From Secundilactobacillus silagincola (GTDB lineage Bacteria; Bacillota; Bacilli; Lactobacillales; Lactobacillaceae): a stretch of 64,000 bases of DNA. A program made the translations under genes and the position numbers. The stretch lies in the NCBI RefSeq assembly GCF_002583405.1, contig NZ_BCMJ01000005.1:1-64000 (forward strand), written 5' to 3'. Below are positions 36,055 through 45,554 of the stretch, piece after piece; the stretch's first letter is position 1; the number at the start of each line of letters is the position of its first letter. The notes under the pieces were generated by a model. The model was not told where the DNA came from, did no database searches, and saw only the letters and a list, made by a program, of their open reading frames with translations.

Positions 36055-37893
36055 TCACTTCGTATTATTCTCTTCCTCGTCCGTTTGCAATACCGCCATA
36101 AAGGCTTCCTGAGGGATATCCACTGTTCCCACGGATTTCATTCTTTCTTTACCACGCTTTTGCTTCTCCAGTAACTTTGCACGCCGGTCAGGATCACCAG
36201 TATGAATTCTTGCAGTAACATCCTTACGATAAGCCTTGATCGTCGTTCGAGCGATAATCTTAGCACCGATAGCTGCTTGAATCGGAATTTCGAAGTTTTG
36301 CCGAGGAATAATGTTCTTCAGTTTAACTGCAATATCACGGCCACGCTTTTCAGCAAACTGACGGTGAGAAATGAAACTCAGTGCATCCACTTTATCACCG
36401 TTCAGTAAGATATCGATCTTAACCAAATCACTTTCACGGTAACCGTCCAGTTCGTAATCCAATGAAGCATAGCCCTTAGTGGAAGATTTCAATTTATCAA
36501 AGAAATCGAAGATGATTTCCGAAAGTGGCATCTTATAGATCACATTAACCCGATAATCGTCCAAATATTCCATCGTAACGAACTGGCCACGCTTTCGTTG
36601 GCAGAGTTCCATGACTGCCCCAACATAGTCGTTAGGCGTCATAATGGTTGCTTTAACGTAGGGTTCTTCAATGATTTTAATGGCAGCAACATCTGGCATT
36701 TCCGAAGGGTTTTCCACTTCCTTGACCGTGCCATCTGTCAAATTAGCGTGGTACGTTACGGAAGGTGCCGTGGTGATTAAATCAAGGTTGAATTCACGTT
36801 CTAGCCGTTCCTGAACCACGTCCATGTGCAGCATCCCTAAAAAGCCGCAACGGAAACCAAAGCCCAACGCTTGCGAGGTTTCTGGTTCGAATTCAAGTGC
36901 CGCGTCATTTAACTTCAATTTTTCCAGTGCTTCACGCAAATCTTGGTACTTCGCATTGTCAGTTGGGTATAATCCAGCGTACACCATTGGCGCCATTTCC
37001 CGGTACCCTGGCAGTGCCTTCTCTGCTGGATTGGCAGCATTAGTCACCGTATCACCAACACGGGTATCCTCAATGTCTTTAATGCTGGCCGTAATATAGC
37101 CAACTTCACCGGCAATCAATTGGTCCCGTTTAAGTGGCTTTGGTGAGTTGACCCCCACTTCGGTCACTTCATATTCGGCACCAGAGTTCATTAGCCGAAT
37201 CTTATCACCAGGCTTAACGGTACCTTCAAATAGGCGAACACTAAGCACAACTCCACGGTAATCATCGTAAATGGAATCAAAAATCAATGCCCGCAGTGGT
37301 GCTTCAAGGTCTCCATCTGGAGCTGGAACTTTATGCACGATCTGTTCCAGTAAATCTTCGATCCCAATGCCCTTCTTGGCACTTGCCATCACAGCATCAG
37401 AAGCATCAATCCCAATAACATCCTCAATTTCTTTGCGGACTTTTTCCGGTTCTGCTGAAGGTAAATCAATTTTGTTGATTACTGGCAAAATTTCCAAATT
37501 ATCATCGATTGCCAAATAAACGTTGGCCAGCGTTTGGGCTTCCACACCTTGAGCAGCATCCACCACCAGCACGGCCCCTTCACAGGCAGCCAAACTACGT
37601 GACACTTCATATGAAAAGTCCACGTGCCCTGGGGTGTCAATCAAATGAAACTCGTACGTATGACCGTCTTTGGCGTCATACGTGAGTTCAACAGCATTCA
37701 ACTTAATCGTAATCCCGCGTTCTCGTTCCAGGTCCATATTATCGAGGATTTGGTCTTGCATATCACGCTTGGCAACGGTATCCGTCATTTCCAAAATGCG
37801 GTCAGCTAAAGTCGACTTACCGTGATCGATATGAGCGACAATTGAAAAATTCCGGATGTCTCGTTGGTGCGCCTTCATTTGTTCAAGATCCAT
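36055..37893 (-). CDS. lepA: elongation factor 4 (LepA)
   Basis: A 612-residue translational GTPase that acts on stalled or back-translocated ribosomes and in 30S assembly. G1 AHIDHGKS, the switch RGITIK, G3 DTPGH and G4 NKID are intact. The LepA-specific C-terminal domain with RGREFETS-like [29 protein letters not shown] is present. The ATG has AGGAGA upstream. It is downstream of dnaJ, but separated by a terminator. Confidence 0.97.
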   Translation of the reverse strand: MDLEQMKAHQRDIRNFSIVAHIDHGKSTLADRILEMTDTVAKRDMQDQILDNMDLERERGITIKLNAVELTYDAKDGHTYEFHLIDTPGHVDFSYEVSRSLAACEGAVLVVDAAQGVEAQTLANVYLAIDDNLEILPVINKIDLPSAEPEKVRKEIEDVIGIDASDAVMASAKKGIGIEDLLEQIVHKVPAPDGDLEAPLRALIFDSIYDDYRGVVLSVRLFEGTVKPGDKIRLMNSGAEYEVTEVGVNSPKPLKRDQLIAGEVGYITASIKDIEDTRVGDTVTNAANPAEKALPGYREMAPMVYAGLYPTDNAKYQDLREALEKLKLNDAALEFEPETSQALGFGFRCGFLGMLHMDVVQERLEREFNLDLITTAPSVTYHANLTDGTVKEVENPSEMPDVAAIKIIEEPYVKATIMTPNDYVGAVMELCQRKRGQFVTMEYLDDYRVNVIYKMPLSEIIFDFFDKLKSSTKGYASLDYELDGYRESDLVKIDILLNGDKVDALSFISHRQFAEKRGRDIAVKLKNIIPRQNFEIPIQAAIGAKIIARTTIKAYRKDVTARIHTGDPDRRAKLLEKQKRGKERMKSVGTVDIPQEAFMAVLQTDEEENNTK

Positions 37894-37991
37894 TTAGCAT
37901 TTCTCCTACCTTTTAGTTTCAAACATACTAGTTATTATACCAGATACAGGACAATATCACCTGTACCGGTTGAAATTCACACCTAAACAGC

Positions 37992-38030
37992 AAAAAGTCG
38001 CCTGGTCAATGATCAACCATGCGGCTTTTT
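37992..38030 (-). terminator. terminator after dnaJ
   Basis: An interrupted stem (AAAAAG-CGC-GGT with its complement ACC-GCG-CTTTTT) lies downstream of the dnaJ stop on the minus strand. Confidence 0.7.
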
Positions 38031-38067
38031 AATGTCCGTTAGAGTAAATGATCATCACTCCGCTGAA

Positions 38068-39225
38068 CTAATTATCGAATGCATCTTTCATCTTGTCAAA
38101 AAAATTACCTTTGCCGTTGCCAACTTTCTCGCCACTGGCTTCAGCATAAGCCTTCAAAGCCACTTTTTGCTTCTTGTTAAGGTTCTTAGGCGTCACAATT
38201 TTGACCGTTACTCGTTGATCGCCACTGCCGTTACCACGCAGACGTGGTGCACCTTTACCCTTTAAACGGAAGACTGAACCAGTCTGTGTGCCAGCTGGAA
38301 TCTTCAGTTTAACATCACCGTGAACGGTTTGAACCTTAATTTCATCACCAAGAGCTGCTTGCGTGAAGCTGATATCCTTGTCTAAGTAAATATCGGCACC
38401 ATCACGTTTAAAGACCTTACTTGGCGTCACACGGAACAGAATGAACAGATCGCCGTAAGGACCACCGTTCTCACCTGCTTCACCCTGACCTTGAAGTCGC
38501 ATTTGTTGACCGTCATCCACCCCAGCAGGGACGTTAACTTCAACTTCATGCCGTTCTTCTTCGTGACCTGAACCGCCACAAGTTGGGCACTTTTCCTTAA
38601 TTTCTTTACCAGTACCATGACATACTGGGCAAACTTGCTGACTGCGCATCCGGCCTAATGGTGTGTTGGTTTCCGTTGTTACATAGCCAGAACCGCCACA
38701 GTTGGAACAAGTTTCTGGGCTAGTGCCAGGCTTGGCCCCACTACCGTGACAAGTATGACACTGGGCTTGACGATTATACTTGATCTTCGTCTTCTTACCG
38801 AAAATGGCTTCTTCAAACTTCAGCGTCATCTCGTACTGCAGATCACGACCTGGTTGTGGTGCGTTAGGATTACGACGACCGCCACCAGCGCCACCGCCAA
38901 AGAATGAATTGAAAATATCTTCGAAGCCGCCACCGCCAAAACCACCAGCGTCGCCGAAACCACCGAAGCCACCAGCTCCGCCAGAACCGCCGCCGAAGCC
39001 TTGAGGACCATCAGCTGAACCGTACTGATCATAGTTGGCACGTTTTTGTTCGTCACTTAAAACTTCATAAGCTTCAGTAACTTCCTTGAATTTCTCTTCA
39101 GCACCAGGCGCTTTGTTAATATCCGGATGGTACTTCTTTGATAATTGGCGGTAGGCCTTTTTAATTTCAGCTTGAGATGCATCTTTTGAGACCCCAAGCA
39201 CTTCATAATAATCTTTACCAGCCAT
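38068..39225 (-). CDS. dnaJ: chaperone DnaJ
   Basis: An Hsp40 of type I, 385 residues. The J domain (1-70) has HPD at 33-35. A Gly/Phe region (about 75-120), very rich in glycine, is followed by four CxxCxGxG zinc repeats (about 150-220) and the substrate-binding C-terminal domains. AGGAGG precedes the ATG. It follows dnaK, but a 213-base spacer with a terminator lies between them. Confidence 0.97.
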   Translation of the reverse strand: MAGKDYYEVLGVSKDASQAEIKKAYRQLSKKYHPDINKAPGAEEKFKEVTEAYEVLSDEQKRANYDQYGSADGPQGFGGGSGGAGGFGGFGDAGGFGGGGFEDIFNSFFGGGAGGGRRNPNAPQPGRDLQYEMTLKFEEAIFGKKTKIKYNRQAQCHTCHGSGAKPGTSPETCSNCGGSGYVTTETNTPLGRMRSQQVCPVCHGTGKEIKEKCPTCGGSGHEEERHEVEVNVPAGVDDGQQMRLQGQGEAGENGGPYGDLFILFRVTPSKVFKRDGADIYLDKDISFTQAALGDEIKVQTVHGDVKLKIPAGTQTGSVFRLKGKGAPRLRGNGSGDQRVTVKIVTPKNLNKKQKVALKAYAEASGEKVGNGKGNFFDKMKDAFDN

Positions 39226-39382
39226 GTTAACCTCCTAAAAGTAAGCATTGTGTCCACCGCAATCATCTAATTGCTAGTTTATGACAACACATTTGGCCTA
39301 TTGAAATGACCATTTTCAAACCATATGATCATTTAAACCAATAATCGTTCACTCAAGTAGAATAGCATATTTCCTACAAAAC

Positions 39383-39415
39383 AAAAAGCCAAAGCCCGCG
39401 TTTGAGCCTTGACTT
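39383..39415 (-). terminator. terminator between dnaK and dnaJ
   Basis: A 12-bp stem including G-U pairs (39404-39415 with 39386-39397) is followed by TTTTTG on the minus strand. It probably lowers dnaJ expression relative to dnaK. Confidence 0.6.
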
Positions 39416-39438
39416 CCTGTCTGCTATCTCGTTAATCA

Positions 39439-41325
39439 TTACTTTTTATCGTCATCATTAACTTCTGAGAAGTCACCGTCAAAGGTCTTACCGTCGCCCT
39501 TGCCATCATCAGTTTTACCTGATTGGTCGCCGCTTGCTTGTGCACCGTCAGCATTGGCAGCGCCATCAGCAGCACCCTTTTGGTCTTGAGCTTGTTGATA
39601 AAGTTTAACTGAAAGGTCTTGAACGATCTTGTTCAAGTCGTCCTTCTTAGTCTTCATTTCTTCGACGTTGTTATCATCTTGAGCCTTCTTAAGTGCATCA
39701 CGTGCATCCTTGGCTTTTTGAATTTCGTCGTCTGAAACTTTGCCCTTAACTTCGTCCAAAGTCTTGTCAACTGTGAAGAGTAATTGGTCAACTTCGTTCT
39801 TCAAGTCAGCCTCTTCCTTACGCTTCTTGTCGGCTTCTTCGTTTTCTTGAGCTTCCTTCATCATCTTGTCGACTTCTTCGTCTGAAAGACCACCGGAACT
39901 CTTGATGGTAATCTTTTGTTCCTTACCAGTACCCTTATCCTTGGCTGAAACGTTAACGATACCGTTCCGGTCAATATCAAAGGTAACTTCGATCTGAGGA
40001 ACACCACGAGGTGCAGCTGGAATGTCAGTTAATTGGAAATTACCCAAGGTCTTGTTATCTGCAGCCATTGGCCGTTCACCTTGCAGCACGTGAATATCAA
40101 CGGCTGGTTGGTTATCAGCAGCGGTACTGAAGACTTGTGACTTGCTGGTTGGAATCGTCGTGTTACGGTCGATCAACTTAGTGAAGACACCACCCATGGT
40201 TTCAATACCAAGTGAAAGTGGGGTAACATCAAGCAAAACGACGTCTTTAACGTCACCAGTTAAGACACCACCTTGAACAGCGGCACCCAAAGCAACGGCT
40301 TCGTCAGGGTTGATGGAGTGGTTAGGTTCCTTACCCGTCCACTTCTTAACGGCTTCTTGAACGGCTGGAATCCGAGTAGAACCACCGTTTAAGATAACAA
40401 CGTCAAGGTCATCAGCTGATAACTTAGCATCCTTCAAGGCGTTTTCAACGGGGATCCGAGTCTTTTCAACTAAGTCTGAAGTTAATTCGTTGAACTTAGC
40501 ACGGGTCAAAGTGGTTTCCAAGTGAAGTGGGCCGTTATCGCCAGCAGAGATGAATGGCAGGCTGATTTGAGTTTCAGTCACACCTGACAAGTCCATCTTA
40601 GCCTTTTCTGAAGCTTCCTTCAGACGTTGCATTGCCATCTTATCCTTAGAAAGATCGATACCGTTATCAGCCTTGAATTGTTCGATCAACCAGTTCATGA
40701 TGCGCTTATCGAAGTCGTCACCACCAAGGTGAGTATCACCGTTAGTAGAAAGAACATCGAACACACCGTCACCTAAATCAAGGATGGAAACATCAAAGGT
40801 ACCACCACCAAGGTCATAAACCAGGATCTTTTCGTCAGCATCCTGCTTGTCAAGACCATAGGCTAATGAAGAAGCGGTTGGTTCATTGATGATCCGCTTA
40901 ACATCCAAGCCAGCAATCTTACCGGCATCCTTAGTTGCTTGACGCTGAGAATCATTAAAGTAAGCTGGCACAGTGATAACCGCTTGGGTTACCTTGTCGC
41001 CAATGTAATCTTCAGCAAAGTCTTTGATGTACTGCAAAATGTAAGCAGAGATTTGTTCTGGTGTGTAGTCCTTACCTTCGATGTTAACTTTGTAGCCGGC
41101 TTCACCCATGTGGCTCTTGATTGAAGAAACCGTGTTGGGGTTAGTGATTGCCTGACGCTTAGCAACGGCACCAACGGATGGTTTGCCATCTTTGAACGCT
41201 ACAACTGAAGGGGTTGTACGACCACCTTCTGGATTAGGAATAATTTTAGGTTCTTTACCTTCAAGAACAGCGACTGCTGAGTTTGTAGTCCCTAAGTCAA
41301 TACCAATAATTTTATTACTTGCCAT
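39439..41325 (-). CDS. dnaK: chaperone DnaK (Hsp70)
   Basis: A 628-residue Hsp70. The ATPase domain holds [28 protein letters not shown] and [12 protein letters not shown] substrate-binding domain with [10 protein letters not shown] follows, then the helical lid and an acidic, Gly/Asp-rich tail. As in Gram-positives, the ATPase domain lacks the 24-residue insert of Proteobacteria. It lies 45 bases after grpE in the HrcA-controlled operon. Confidence 0.98.
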   Translation of the reverse strand: MASNKIIGIDLGTTNSAVAVLEGKEPKIIPNPEGGRTTPSVVAFKDGKPSVGAVAKRQAITNPNTVSSIKSHMGEAGYKVNIEGKDYTPEQISAYILQYIKDFAEDYIGDKVTQAVITVPAYFNDSQRQATKDAGKIAGLDVKRIINEPTASSLAYGLDKQDADEKILVYDLGGGTFDVSILDLGDGVFDVLSTNGDTHLGGDDFDKRIMNWLIEQFKADNGIDLSKDKMAMQRLKEASEKAKMDLSGVTETQISLPFISAGDNGPLHLETTLTRAKFNELTSDLVEKTRIPVENALKDAKLSADDLDVVILNGGSTRIPAVQEAVKKWTGKEPNHSINPDEAVALGAAVQGGVLTGDVKDVVLLDVTPLSLGIETMGGVFTKLIDRNTTIPTSKSQVFSTAADNQPAVDIHVLQGERPMAADNKTLGNFQLTDIPAAPRGVPQIEVTFDIDRNGIVNVSAKDKGTGKEQKITIKSSGGLSDEEVDKMMKEAQENEEADKKRKEEADLKNEVDQLLFTVDKTLDEVKGKVSDDEIQKAKDARDALKKAQDDNNVEEMKTKKDDLNKIVQDLSVKLYQQAQDQKGAADGAANADGAQASGDQSGKTDDGKGDGKTFDGDFSEVNDDDKK

Positions 41326-41370
41326 GAATAATTTACCCTCTTTGTTTTAAGTTTGATTCAAGTGATTGCA

Positions 41371-42012
41371 TTATTGCGCAACCATGACCATTGCTGGACG
41401 AAGGACCCGATCCTTCAAACGGTAGCCCTTTTGCAGAACCTTGGTGACGTGATCTTTTTGATCATCTGACTCTGCTGGAACCGTTTGAACAGCTTGGTGA
41501 ATATTCGGATCGAACTTCTCACCTTCAGCCTTGATTTCAGTGACACCATTGCTGGTCAACGCATCCATCAAGTGCTTTTGAACCATTTCAATTCCCTTTT
41601 TTAAGGATTCAGCCTGCTCACCTTCAACCGGCGTACTCAGTGCACGCTCCAGATTATCCAGTGCCGGCAAAATATCATGTGCCAACTGCTGACCATCATA
41701 CTTGATCAAAGCTGCTTGATCTTTTTTATTACGATTCTGAATATTTTGAATCTCAGCTTCAGCACGTAAATATTGATCAGAAGTCTTGTCGAGCTGCTTT
41801 TGTAAGCTGTCGACTTGTGCCAGCGCCTTTGCTAAAGCATCGTCAGTTGCAGGCTTCTTATCCTTTGCAGAAGCAGCTTTATCTGCTGACTTAGCTGCGT
41901 CAGTCTTTGGCTGCTGCTTGTTACCTTTTGCATTACTTTTAGCAGACTGCTGTGTGTCTTTTTGCTCGTCCGCTTTGTTATTTGCTGCTTGGTTTTCCTT
42001 ATCTTCAGCCAC
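41371..42012 (-). CDS. grpE: nucleotide exchange factor GrpE
   Basis: GrpE releases ADP from DnaK. The 213-residue protein has a long low-complexity N-terminal stretch (about 1-60, rich in Lys, Ala and Gln). The coiled-coil helix (about 65-105) with [15 protein letters not shown] follows, then the C-terminal beta domain ([12 protein letters not shown]-like; [22 protein letters not shown]). The GTG start has AAAGGGGTG upstream. It sits 15 bases after hrcA. Confidence 0.97.
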   Translation of the reverse strand: MAEDKENQAANNKADEQKDTQQSAKSNAKGNKQQPKTDAAKSADKAASAKDKKPATDDALAKALAQVDSLQKQLDKTSDQYLRAEAEIQNIQNRNKKDQAALIKYDGQQLAHDILPALDNLERALSTPVEGEQAESLKKGIEMVQKHLMDALTSNGVTEIKAEGEKFDPNIHQAVQTVPAESDDQKDHVTKVLQKGYRLKDRVLRPAMVMVAQ

Positions 42013-42027
42013 TATAACACCCCTTTA

Positions 42028-43071
42028 CTACTGATCAAAATAGCGATAATAATCAATGAGCCGCTGCGCTAGCTCTTGCCGGAAAGCACCAACTAAACCA
42101 ATCATCCGTGAATATGGCATCCGTGTTGGTCCCAATAAGGCAATCACACCTTTACCATGATCCCCGGCCTCATAGGTTGCAGTAATTAAACTGTAGTCCT
42201 TTAAGATATCGTTGGTCATTTCACTGCCAATCTTCACCTGAATACGATCAGATGGCTTACCTAAGACGTCTGCCATATCATCACTGTGATCCATTAAGGT
42301 ATACAACGACTTCAATTCATCCACGTCATTACTGTCAGAAAAACTCAACAGGTTGAGACGACCACCGACGTAAAACCGCTCTTGTGCGGCCTGCGTCAAG
42401 ACATCGCCAAACACCTTTAAGAATCCTTCAGGCTGTTGCAGATAGTTAGCAACCTGCATTGGAATGTCAGACTTCAACGCTTCCAGTACTTCGTCTAACG
42501 GCTTGCCAATCAACTGGTCATTGATCAGTCGCACCACGGCTTCAAGCTGGTCACCCGTGATTTTCGGTGTGATGTTGAACGTTTGTGACTCAACATCGCC
42601 GTTATCAGTGACTAAAACCGCCATGACCTGCCGCTTGCCCAATGGTACCAGCCTAAACCCACTCAACCGGCTTTGTTTGTGCTCCGGCTTAAGTGAAAAA
42701 GCAGTATAGGACGTTAAATTAGATAAAATTTTCGCCGATGTTTCAATAATTTCGTCAATTTTAAGAAATTGACCTTCAAGTGAAGACTTAATGATGTCAA
42801 TGTCATTGGCTTTGATCGGATCCGGCTGAACCAAATGATCCACGTAGTAACGATACCCCTTCACTGAAGGGATTCGACCGGATGAAGAATGGGTCTTGGC
42901 AATCAAGCCCAGTTCTTCCAAAGCGGCCATTTCGTTACGCACCGTTGCTGAGCTGACGTGCATCGGCAACTGTGCTGCTAGCGCCTTGGAACCCACAGGA
43001 ACACCACTGCTCGTATAATCACGAACAATCGCTTTTAAAATCATATTCTGTCTGTCCGTTAACGTGATCAT
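42028..43071 (-). CDS. hrcA: heat-inducible transcription repressor HrcA
   Basis: HrcA binds CIRCE operators and represses chaperone operons. The N-terminal winged helix (LTDRQNMILKAIVRDY, SSATVRNEMAALEELGLI, HSSSGRIPS-KGYRYYVD) is followed by the GAF-like and C-terminal domains; 347 residues. The start is awkward. AAAGAGG directly abuts GTG-ATG, so the ribosome site is only two bases from the ATG used here and also abuts the CIRCE element. Initiation is probably inefficient, which is plausible for an autoregulated repressor. Confidence 0.96.
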   Translation of the reverse strand: MITLTDRQNMILKAIVRDYTSSGVPVGSKALAAQLPMHVSSATVRNEMAALEELGLIAKTHSSSGRIPSVKGYRYYVDHLVQPDPIKANDIDIIKSSLEGQFLKIDEIIETSAKILSNLTSYTAFSLKPEHKQSRLSGFRLVPLGKRQVMAVLVTDNGDVESQTFNITPKITGDQLEAVVRLINDQLIGKPLDEVLEALKSDIPMQVANYLQQPEGFLKVFGDVLTQAAQERFYVGGRLNLLSFSDSNDVDELKSLYTLMDHSDDMADVLGKPSDRIQVKIGSEMTNDILKDYSLITATYEAGDHGKGVIALLGPTRMPYSRMIGLVGAFRQELAQRLIDYYRYFDQ

Positions 43072-43080
43072 CACCTCTTT

Positions 43081-43107
43081 TTAGCACTCAAACAGTTCAA
43101 GTGCTAA
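43081..43107. promoter_or_regulatory. CIRCE operator (HrcA site 1)
   Basis: TTAGCACTC, nine bases, AAGTGCTAA: one mismatch to the CIRCE consensus. It lies just downstream of the hrcA promoter and immediately before the ribosome site. Confidence 0.95.
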
Positions 43108-43118
43108 GACACATATAT

Positions 43119-43147
43119 AATGTATCAAACGCTGTTTTTTAAGTCAA
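43119..43147 (-). promoter_or_regulatory. promoter of hrcA-grpE-dnaK
   Basis: TTGACT (43142-43147), a 17-base spacer and TACATT (43119-43124) on the minus strand, between the two CIRCE-like sites. Confidence 0.8.
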
Positions 43148-43164
43148 GCATTCAGCTAACATTT

Positions 43165-43191
43165 TTAGCAATTAATTCATTCGAGTGCTAA
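43165..43191. promoter_or_regulatory. second, degenerate CIRCE-like operator
   Basis: TTAGCAATT, nine bases, GAGTGCTAA: one half perfect and the other 7 of 9. The spacing is exactly nine. It overlaps the last codons of ribF and lies upstream of the hrcA -35 box. Confidence 0.6.
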
Positions 43192-44142
43192 TTTAGTGAC
43201 TGGATGTGCCTTAAAATAGTTTTTTGTGTCCTCGGCATCCTGATTTAATTGATGCACTAATCCCTCAACGGAATCAAATTTAATTTCACCACGCAAACGG
43301 TAATCCCATTCCACGGTCACAACTTCACCGTAAATGGCTTCGTGAAAATCTAATAGATAGGCTTCAACCGTCACTGGACGTCCTTCACCAAACGTGACGT
43401 TTCGACCGATGGACGTCATCGCCGGATGCCATTTACCGTTAACTTTGACACGGGTCACGTAAACGCCGATGCCTGGCAGCCAGTACTTAGCATCATGGCT
43501 GACATTGGCGGTTGGGAAACCCAGAGTTCGTCCCCGCGCTTCACCGTGCATCACTGTACCAACGGTCTGATAGCGATAGCCTAATAGACTATTTACCGTT
43601 TTAATATCCCCTTGATCCAAATTATGACGGATTCGCGAAGAACCAATCTTTTGAGCCTGTAGTTCCTTTTCACCCACCGTGACGATTTCAAAACGTCCCT
43701 TAGCATACTCCGGCAGTTTTGCCATGGTTGCAATCTCTTTTGGCCCGTATGTATGGTCATAACCCGCAACCACAACCTGCGCGTGAAAGGCAATCAAATA
43801 GTGGTCCACGAATTCCTGCGGTGTTTGGGCAGCAAATTGACTGGCAAAGTTGATCTGATAAACGATATCGACACCAAGCTGTTCAAACAACGCCATTTTG
43901 CGGGCGTTAACCGTCAAATAGCGGTTGCGTTCCGGACTTAATTTTTGATAAACCAATGCCGGGTGATGATCATAAGTCAAAACGGCTAATGCCACGCCCC
44001 GTTCATCTGCAATGCTGCGAGCACGGTTGATCACCGCCTGATGGCCAAGATGAACACCATCAAAGAAGCCCATAGCCAAAACAACCGGCTTGTCAATGAC
44101 GTCAGCCGTTGTTAATGGATGATGAATTTTAATTACTCGCAT
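43177..44142 (-). CDS. ribF: bifunctional riboflavin kinase/FAD synthetase
   Basis: RibF makes FMN and FAD from riboflavin. The N-terminal nucleotidyltransferase domain has MGFFDGVHLGHQAVI, and the kinase domain has GEARGRTLGFPTANV and LLDFHEAIYGE. Length is 321. It follows truB, from which it is separated by 17 bases. Its end overlaps the second CIRCE-like site upstream of hrcA. Confidence 0.96.
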   Translation of the reverse strand: MRVIKIHHPLTTADVIDKPVVLAMGFFDGVHLGHQAVINRARSIADERGVALAVLTYDHHPALVYQKLSPERNRYLTVNARKMALFEQLGVDIVYQINFASQFAAQTPQEFVDHYLIAFHAQVVVAGYDHTYGPKEIATMAKLPEYAKGRFEIVTVGEKELQAQKIGSSRIRHNLDQGDIKTVNSLLGYRYQTVGTVMHGEARGRTLGFPTANVSHDAKYWLPGIGVYVTRVKVNGKWHPAMTSIGRNVTFGEGRPVTVEAYLLDFHEAIYGEVVTVEWDYRLRGEIKFDSVEGLVHQLNQDAEDTKNYFKAHPVTKLALE

Positions 44143-44159
44143 ATTATTGTCCCAACTTT

Positions 44160-45059
44160 CTACTTAGTACTAAACATTTTTAACGGTTTATAACGGTTTT
44201 CAACCCGCTGATATAAGCACTTGATCTGTCCTTGATATTTGAGTGAAATGATGGGTGCGTCAGTATCAACCTCATCTGGTAAAAGCCAGACACCGTTTTT
44301 GACAACGGCCCAGGTTTCATCAGAAATTTCAATCGTAGGGTACTGGGTCAGTACCCGGTCAATTGGGTAGAGAAATTCAACTGCATCGCTTGTCACTTGT
44401 TCTCTAAGGTCGGCTAATGATACCGTTTCGTCAATGGTAAAGCCGCCACTTTCAACCCGTGTCAGTGACGACATCACGGCTGGTAATCCCAGTTCAGTGC
44501 CAATTTGAACGGCTAACGTCCGCACGTAAGTCCCCTTAGAGCAGGTCACTTCAAAATCAAAGCGCTGAGTACCCGCTGCTGCATCAAACTGACTGTCGCT
44601 AGTCCGCTTGAATGACTTGATCGTCACGGTTCGTACGGGACGTTCAACACTTTGACCAGAACGGGCATATTCATACAGCTTTCGCCCGTTCACTTTTACG
44701 GCTGAATACATGGGTGGCACCTGAGAGAGCTCACCAACCATACCGGCCATAATGCCATCGATTTGTTCATCTGAGACTGGTTCAGTCATAGTCACCCGCT
44801 TGACCTCAGCACCATCCAGATCTTCTGTTTCGGTAGCAAAACCCAACGTTACGCTACCACGGTAAACTTTTTTATGCGTCATCAAATAATCGACGACCTT
44901 CGTCGCGCTACCCACACAAATCGGTAGAACACCATCCACGTTGGGATCCAGTGTGCCCGAATGACCAACCTTTTTCATGTGGAGAATTTGACGCACGTGA
45001 TTCACGCAGTCATGACTTGTCATGCCGCGCTCTTTGTATAGTGGAATAATGCCATCCAT
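44160..45059 (-). CDS. truB: tRNA pseudouridine55 synthase
   Basis: TruB makes pseudouridine 55 in the T-loop of tRNAs. The catalytic Asp38 sits in GHSGTLDPNVDGVLP. YRGSVTLGFATETEDLDG, the VPPMYSAVKVNGRKLYEYAR segment and CSKGTYVRTLA are family marks. Length 299 is normal. A TATAAT -10 (45099-45104, minus strand) gives it its own promoter after the rbfA terminator. Confidence 0.96.
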   Translation of the reverse strand: MDGIIPLYKERGMTSHDCVNHVRQILHMKKVGHSGTLDPNVDGVLPICVGSATKVVDYLMTHKKVYRGSVTLGFATETEDLDGAEVKRVTMTEPVSDEQIDGIMAGMVGELSQVPPMYSAVKVNGRKLYEYARSGQSVERPVRTVTIKSFKRTSDSQFDAAAGTQRFDFEVTCSKGTYVRTLAVQIGTELGLPAVMSSLTRVESGGFTIDETVSLADLREQVTSDAVEFLYPIDRVLTQYPTIEISDETWAVVKNGVWLLPDEVDTDAPIISLKYQGQIKCLYQRVENRYKPLKMFSTK

Positions 45060-45098
45060 TACGACCGCTCCGTTTCCTATAAACTGTCTAACTTTGTT

Positions 45099-45104
45099 AT
45101 TATA
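45099..45104 (-). promoter_or_regulatory. -10 box of truB-ribF
   Basis: TATAAT on the minus strand lies 40 bases before the truB ATG. No convincing -35 was seen. Confidence 0.5.
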
Positions 45105-45131
45105 TCACGTGAAGAGATGATATCTATACGA

Positions 45132-45169
45132 AAAAAGTCGCCCGCAGAACTTTCTACGGGCGACTTTTT
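45132..45169. terminator. terminator at the end of the nusA-infB-rbfA operon
   Basis: A 13-bp perfect stem (AAAAAGTCGCCCG and complement) with a 12-base loop lies two bases after the rbfA stop. Confidence 0.92.
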
Positions 45170-45171
45170 AC

Positions 45172-45531
45172 TTACAGATTGGAATCTTCTCGATGTAACT
45201 TGTTGAGTAATTGATCGATATGACTCCCATATTGGACGGATTCATCTCGTTCGAATGTGAGTTCCGGTACCTTGAAAATATTCAAGCGGGAACTTAATTC
45301 ACTACGAATCAAACCGGTCGCTTTGGTTAATCCCTGAGCCGCTTTTTCACCATCAGAGGCCTTATCAGACAAGATACTGTAATAAATCGTTGCTTGCTGA
45401 TAATCACCGGTGACAACAACACCCGTTACGGTGATGTCTTGTACTCGTGGATCGCGAACCCGTTTCAGTAAGATATCATTAACTTCTCGCTGAATTTCCT
45501 GTTCAAGCCGTCCTACACGATAATGTGCCAT
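45172..45531 (-). CDS. rbfA: ribosome-binding factor A
   Basis: RbfA binds the 30S subunit and helps late 16S maturation and cold adaptation. The 119-residue KH-type protein has [30 protein letters not shown] and [19 protein letters not shown]. The ATG lies 24 bases after the infB stop. It is the last gene of rimP-nusA-ylxR-ylxQ-infB-rbfA. Confidence 0.96.
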   Translation of the reverse strand: MAHYRVGRLEQEIQREVNDILLKRVRDPRVQDITVTGVVVTGDYQQATIYYSILSDKASDGEKAAQGLTKATGLIRSELSSRLNIFKVPELTFERDESVQYGSHIDQLLNKLHREDSNL

Positions 45532-45554
45532 TTATCTAACACCTCGTTAGCTCT

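Noticed and set aside
38780-39004. Plus-strand Pro-rich ORF
   Set aside because: It is the antisense of the Gly-rich region of dnaJ and has no ribosome site.
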